From contig CAMLID010000072.1 of NCBI GenBank assembly GCA_946480055.1, forward strand, positions 1 through 16,462: a DNA stretch of 16,462 nucleotides. The letters are read 5' to 3'. The DNA comes from an uncultured Lysobacter sp. Lineage in GTDB: Bacteria; Pseudomonadota; Gammaproteobacteria; Xanthomonadales; Xanthomonadaceae. Position numbers and translations under genes: made by a program. Numbering within the stretch: the stretch's first letter is position 1; every line of letters begins with the position of its first letter. Under the pieces are notes generated by a model. The model made no database searches and was not told where the DNA came from. It saw only the letters and a program-made list of their open reading frames with translations. Shown here piece by piece: positions 13,366-16,462 of the stretch.

Positions 13366-16300
13366 ATGACACGGATTACACGGGCCTTCGCGCTCGCGCT
13401 GCTGCTGCTGTGCGCAACGGCCAACGTTGAGGCGCAGGAGCACACGCTGCCGTCCACCACCATGTACCAGGGCGGCATTGACGGAAAGACCACGCTCTTT
13501 ACGAATGCGAACGTGGCCTGCCGACTGGTGGGCGACTCCGTCACCCGAAACTCGCCTCAGCCGCCGATCACCTATGCGAATGGCCGGTTCGGCACCCATC
13601 CGACCGCCGGCATAGGGTGCTATTACGACGAGACCGATCGTTCGACTGGGCAGACGCAATACAACGTTTTCCGCCAGAACTGGGTGGCGCCCAAGCAGGT
13701 GTGCCCCCTCGGGTACAACTACCTGAAAAACCAGTTCACCTGCGTGCGCTACTCGTCGGTGTTGGCGCCCGCCAAGGCCTGTCAGCATTGCCCCACGGAC
13801 GTCGGCAACCCCATCTCCATCAACAGCGGCGCCAAGATCGAGCGCGCGCACGATGAGCTGACCGCGCAGTTGGGCTTGGCGCGCGCCTACAACTCGTTCC
13901 CCACCTTCGTCGGCTCATGGAACCCGTACGGCGGTTCGTGGTTCTCCGACCTCACGCGCGAGTTGGTCGTGACCGAGGCGCGACCCTCGCAGTTCCAGGC
14001 GGCGCTGGTGATGCGCGCGGACGGGCGCTCGTTGGCGTTCACCCACGACGGCAACGGCCAGTGGAAGCCCGAGGACGACCAGCGCCTGTACCGGCTCAAC
14101 CCCTACCAGGTCGGCGGCCAAAGCTTCTGGGAGCTGCGCAAGCCGGGCAACGCGCAGGAGATCTACGATGCCCAGGGCCAGTTCCAGCGTGAGGTCCGCG
14201 ACGGCCGTGTGGTGGCGACCTACGCGCGCGACGCCAATGGCCGGGTGGCCTCCGTCACCGACGCCAACGGCCGCGTGTCCACGCTGACCTACGGCGCCGA
14301 CGGCCTGCTCAGCCGCATCGACCTGCCCGACGGGCAGGCCATCGTGTACGCCTACGACGCCAATAGGCAGCTCGCCAGCGTCACCCAGGGCGCCTCGGTC
14401 ACGTCCTACAGCTACATCAAGATCGTCAACAGCTGGTACCTGACCGAGGTGGCGCACAACGGCGTGCCCTACGCCACCTTCACCTACGACGGCAACGGCC
14501 GCGCCACCTCCACCGAGCATGCCGGCGGCGTCGAGCGCTACGTGGTCAACTACGGCGCCGACGGCAGCAACGTCAACGTCACCACGCCGCAGGGCGGCAA
14601 TACCCAGTTCCAGTTCCAGACCCGGTTCGGCATGCAGGTGCCCAGCCAGCAGGTGGAGTTGGGAGCGGGTGGGGTGACCATCGCCGCGGGCACCGTCTAC
14701 GACACCAAGTCGAACGTCTCTGCCCGGCGTCGGGGCGATCAGTTGACCTGCCTGTATTACGACGCCGATTGGCTCAGGGTGATTGCGCGTTACGACTACC
14801 CGGCGGCCACCACCGCCCAGTGCCCGGCCACCGACGCCCTGGCCGCCGCCAGCATCCGCCTGCGCAGCGAGACCACCGCCTGGGATACCGCGCTGGAACT
14901 GCCCACGCAGCGCCAGACCTACACCGCCGGCGGCGCCTTGCTGGCCAAGCAGGACTACACCTACAACGCACGCGGCCAGGCGCTGACCGCCACCGCCACC
15001 GACCCGGCGACACCCGCTAATACCCGTACCAGCACCACCACCTACTGCGAGCAGGCCGACATCACCGCCGGCACCTGTCCGCTGCTGGGCGCGGTCACCT
15101 CGGTCAACGGCCCGCGCACTGACGTTACCGACACCACCCAGTTCACCTACTACGCCAGCGACGACGCCAGCTGCGCCAGCGCGCCGACCACCTGCCCGCA
15201 CCGCAAGGGCGACCTGTGGAAAGTCACCAACGCCCTGGGCCAGGTTATCGAAGCCCTGGCCTACGACGGCGCCGGCCGCCCGCTGTCGGTGAAAGACCCG
15301 AACGGTGTCGTCACCGACATGGAATACCACCCGCGCGGCTGGCTGACTGCGCAAAAGCTCCGCGGCGCCAACGCCGGCAGCGAAGCCGACGACGCGATCA
15401 CCCGCTACGAGTACACGCTCACCGGCCTGGTCAGCAAGATCACCCAGCCCGACGGCAGCTACACCGTGTTCGGCTACGACGCCGCACACCGCCTGACCAC
15501 GGTCACCGACAACGCCGGCAACCAGATCGTCTACACCCTGGACAACGCCGGTCAGCGCACGAAGGAAGATACCAAGGACAGCGCCGGTACGCTGTTGCGC
15601 ACCTTGTCGCGCGTCTACAACCAGCTCGGCCAGCTCAGCACCGGCAAGGACGCCTACAACCACGCCACCGGTTACGTCTATGACGCGGCCGGCAGTCTGG
15701 ATACCACCACCGACGCTCTGGGCACCGTCACCGACAACAGCTACGACCCGCTGGGCCGGCTCGCGCAGACCCTGCAGGACACCGCCGGGATCAATGCCCA
15801 GACCCAGTTCCAGTACGACGCCCAGGACCGCCTGACCCAGGTCATCGACCCCAAGGGCCTGAGCACCCAGTACCAGTACAACGGCCTGGGCGACCTGACC
15901 CAGCTGACCAGTCCGGACACCGGCGTCACCGGCTATAGCTACGACAGCGCCGGCAACCGCAAGACCCAGACCGACGCCCGCAACGAAACGGCGACCTACA
16001 GCTACGACGCCCTCAACCGCGTCGTCGGCATCGCCTACAGCGACAGCGCGCTCAACGTCGGCTACACCTACGACAGCACCCAGGCCGTCTGCCAAACCGG
16101 CGAGACCTTCAGCACCGGTCGCCTGACCCGCATGGACGACGGCAGCGGAAACACCCGCTACTGCTACGACCGCCGCGGCAACGTGGTGCGCAAGGTCCAG
16201 ACCACCAACGGCCAGGTGTTCACCCTGGTCTACGGCTACACCCTGGCCAACCGACTGGCGTCGGTCACCTATCCCAGCGGCCTGCAGGTGAGTTACACCT

Positions 16301-16462
16301 ACAACGCCCTGGGCCAGCCCAGCGGCGTGACCGTCACCCAGCCGGGCCAGTCACCGCAGGTGCTGCTGACCAGCGTCACCTACTACCCCTTCGGCCCGGC
16401 GGCCGAACTGGAGTACGGCGACGGCCGCCGCCTCAAGCGCACCCACAACCAGAACTACCAGC
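13366..16462 (+). CDS. Secreted YD-repeat (Rhs-like) protein, N-terminal part
   Basis: The frame is open for 1032 codons and runs off the window, so the C-terminus is missing. Residues 1-24 are a Sec signal peptide (MTRITR, hydrophobic 7-17, cut near VEA). Residues 25-145 contain six cysteines (52, 85, 113, 126, 139, 142) and no recognised domain. Residues 146-180 (VGNPISINSGAKIERA, then RAYNSFP) resemble the entry segment before Rhs barrels (DUF6531-like). From about 290 onward are many YD repeats, such as YDANGRVASVTD-type and GYSYDSAGNR units, which wrap into a hollow beta-barrel. Such proteins often carry a variable C-terminal toxin or adhesive domain, which is not visible here. The start is chosen at 13366, preceded by GGGGA; an in-frame ATG at 13348 adds six residues. 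No immunity or secretion gene lies upstream. Confidence 0.92.
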   Translation, partial: MTRITRAFALALLLLCATANVEAQEHTLPSTTMYQGGIDGKTTLFTNANVACRLVGDSVTRNSPQPPITYANGRFGTHPTAGIGCYYDETDRSTGQTQYNVFRQNWVAPKQVCPLGYNYLKNQFTCVRYSSVLAPAKACQHCPTDVGNPISINSGAKIERAHDELTAQLGLARAYNSFPTFVGSWNPYGGSWFSDLTRELVVTEARPSQFQAALVMRADGRSLAFTHDGNGQWKPEDDQRLYRLNPYQVGGQSFWELRKPGNAQEIYDAQGQFQREVRDGRVVATYARDANGRVASVTDANGRVSTLTYGADGLLSRIDLPDGQAIVYAYDANRQLASVTQGASVTSYSYIKIVNSWYLTEVAHNGVPYATFTYDGNGRATSTEHAGGVERYVVNYGADGSNVNVTTPQGGNTQFQFQTRFGMQVPSQQVELGAGGVTIAAGTVYDTKSNVSARRRGDQLTCLYYDADWLRVIARYDYPAATTAQCPATDALAAASIRLRSETTAWDTALELPTQRQTYTAGGALLAKQDYTYNARGQALTATATDPATPANTRTSTTTYCEQADITAGTCPLLGAVTSVNGPRTDVTDTTQFTYYASDDASCASAPTTCPHRKGDLWKVTNALGQVIEALAYDGAGRPLSVKDPNGVVTDMEYHPRGWLTAQKLRGANAGSEADDAITRYEYTLTGLVSKITQPDGSYTVFGYDAAHRLTTVTDNAGNQIVYTLDNAGQRTKEDTKDSAGTLLRTLSRVYNQLGQLSTGKDAYNHATGYVYDAAGSLDTTTDALGTVTDNSYDPLGRLAQTLQDTAGINAQTQFQYDAQDRLTQVIDPKGLSTQYQYNGLGDLTQLTSPDTGVTGYSYDSAGNRKTQTDARNETATYSYDALNRVVGIAYSDSALNVGYTYDSTQAVCQTGETFSTGRLTRMDDGSGNTRYCYDRRGNVVRKVQTTNGQVFTLVYGYTLANRLASVTYPSGLQVSYTYNALGQPSGVTVTQPGQSPQVLLTSVTYYPFGPAAELEYGDGRRLKRTHNQNYQ

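Noticed and set aside
11633..13372. Long open frame on the minus strand opposite the permease gene
   Set aside because: The translation is a low-complexity mix rich in Gly, Ala, Arg, Gln and Asp, as expected antisense to a GC-rich membrane protein gene. The plus-strand product has clear APC motifs and transmembrane segments.
13915..16095. 726-codon open frame on the minus strand opposite the YD-repeat gene
   Set aside because: It is made of V, G, A and D repeats mirroring the periodic YD codons. No domain motif or start signal is visible; it is a shadow of the repeat-coding strand.

Overview
The window is high-GC DNA with strongly GC-biased third codon positions. The gene content is a housekeeping and accessory mix, and one short palindromic repeat family is scattered between genes. 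Together with the export signals and the YD-repeat protein, this fits a gammaproteobacterium of the Xanthomonadaceae/Lysobacteraceae type, most likely Lysobacter-like. That assignment is inference from style and content; there is no rRNA or marker gene here to settle it.

Left part (1-4606). After a repeat-bearing end (1-373), a leftward pair encodes a cysteine-cluster protein (YkgJ type) and a YecA/UPF0149 protein with a C-terminal SEC-C zinc motif. Divergent from it is a short YchJ-type protein whose SEC-C motif is N-terminal. Next come three leftward genes: queF (queuosine synthesis), a small LysM protein with a duplicated N-terminal segment, and a proline/alanine-rich lipoprotein that ends at a clear intrinsic terminator. 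A glutathione S-transferase gene runs rightward, divergent from queF.

Middle part (4607-8365). Two leftward, exported, paralogous M20D amidohydrolases are separated and flanked by gaps of 270-450 bp. Each gap carries two or three REP-type inverted-repeat pairs (REPIN-like units of about 73-93 bp). The two genes share a short promoter-like block at the same distance from their start codons, as expected if gene and leader were duplicated together.

Right part (8366-13108). A compact leftward operon encodes a short-chain dehydrogenase, an antibiotic-biosynthesis-monooxygenase-fold protein and an aldo/keto reductase, and ends in a hairpin. A divergent LysR regulator probably controls it through the 105 bp shared spacer, which holds a T-N11-A box. 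This looks like a redox or electrophile-response module. An APC-family amino-acid permease follows, preceded by a diverged member of the repeat family.

Right edge (13366-end). A large secreted YD-repeat (Rhs-like) protein begins with a signal peptide and a six-cysteine N-terminal region. It is still open at the window edge, so its C-terminus is not visible.

I see no CRISPR array, tRNA, rRNA, transposase or prophage. The most distinctive structure is the repeat family: nine clear copies and one relic, all intergenic, six of them sharing a conserved asymmetric spacer that gives each copy a direction. No gene for a mobilising REP-associated transposase is in the window.
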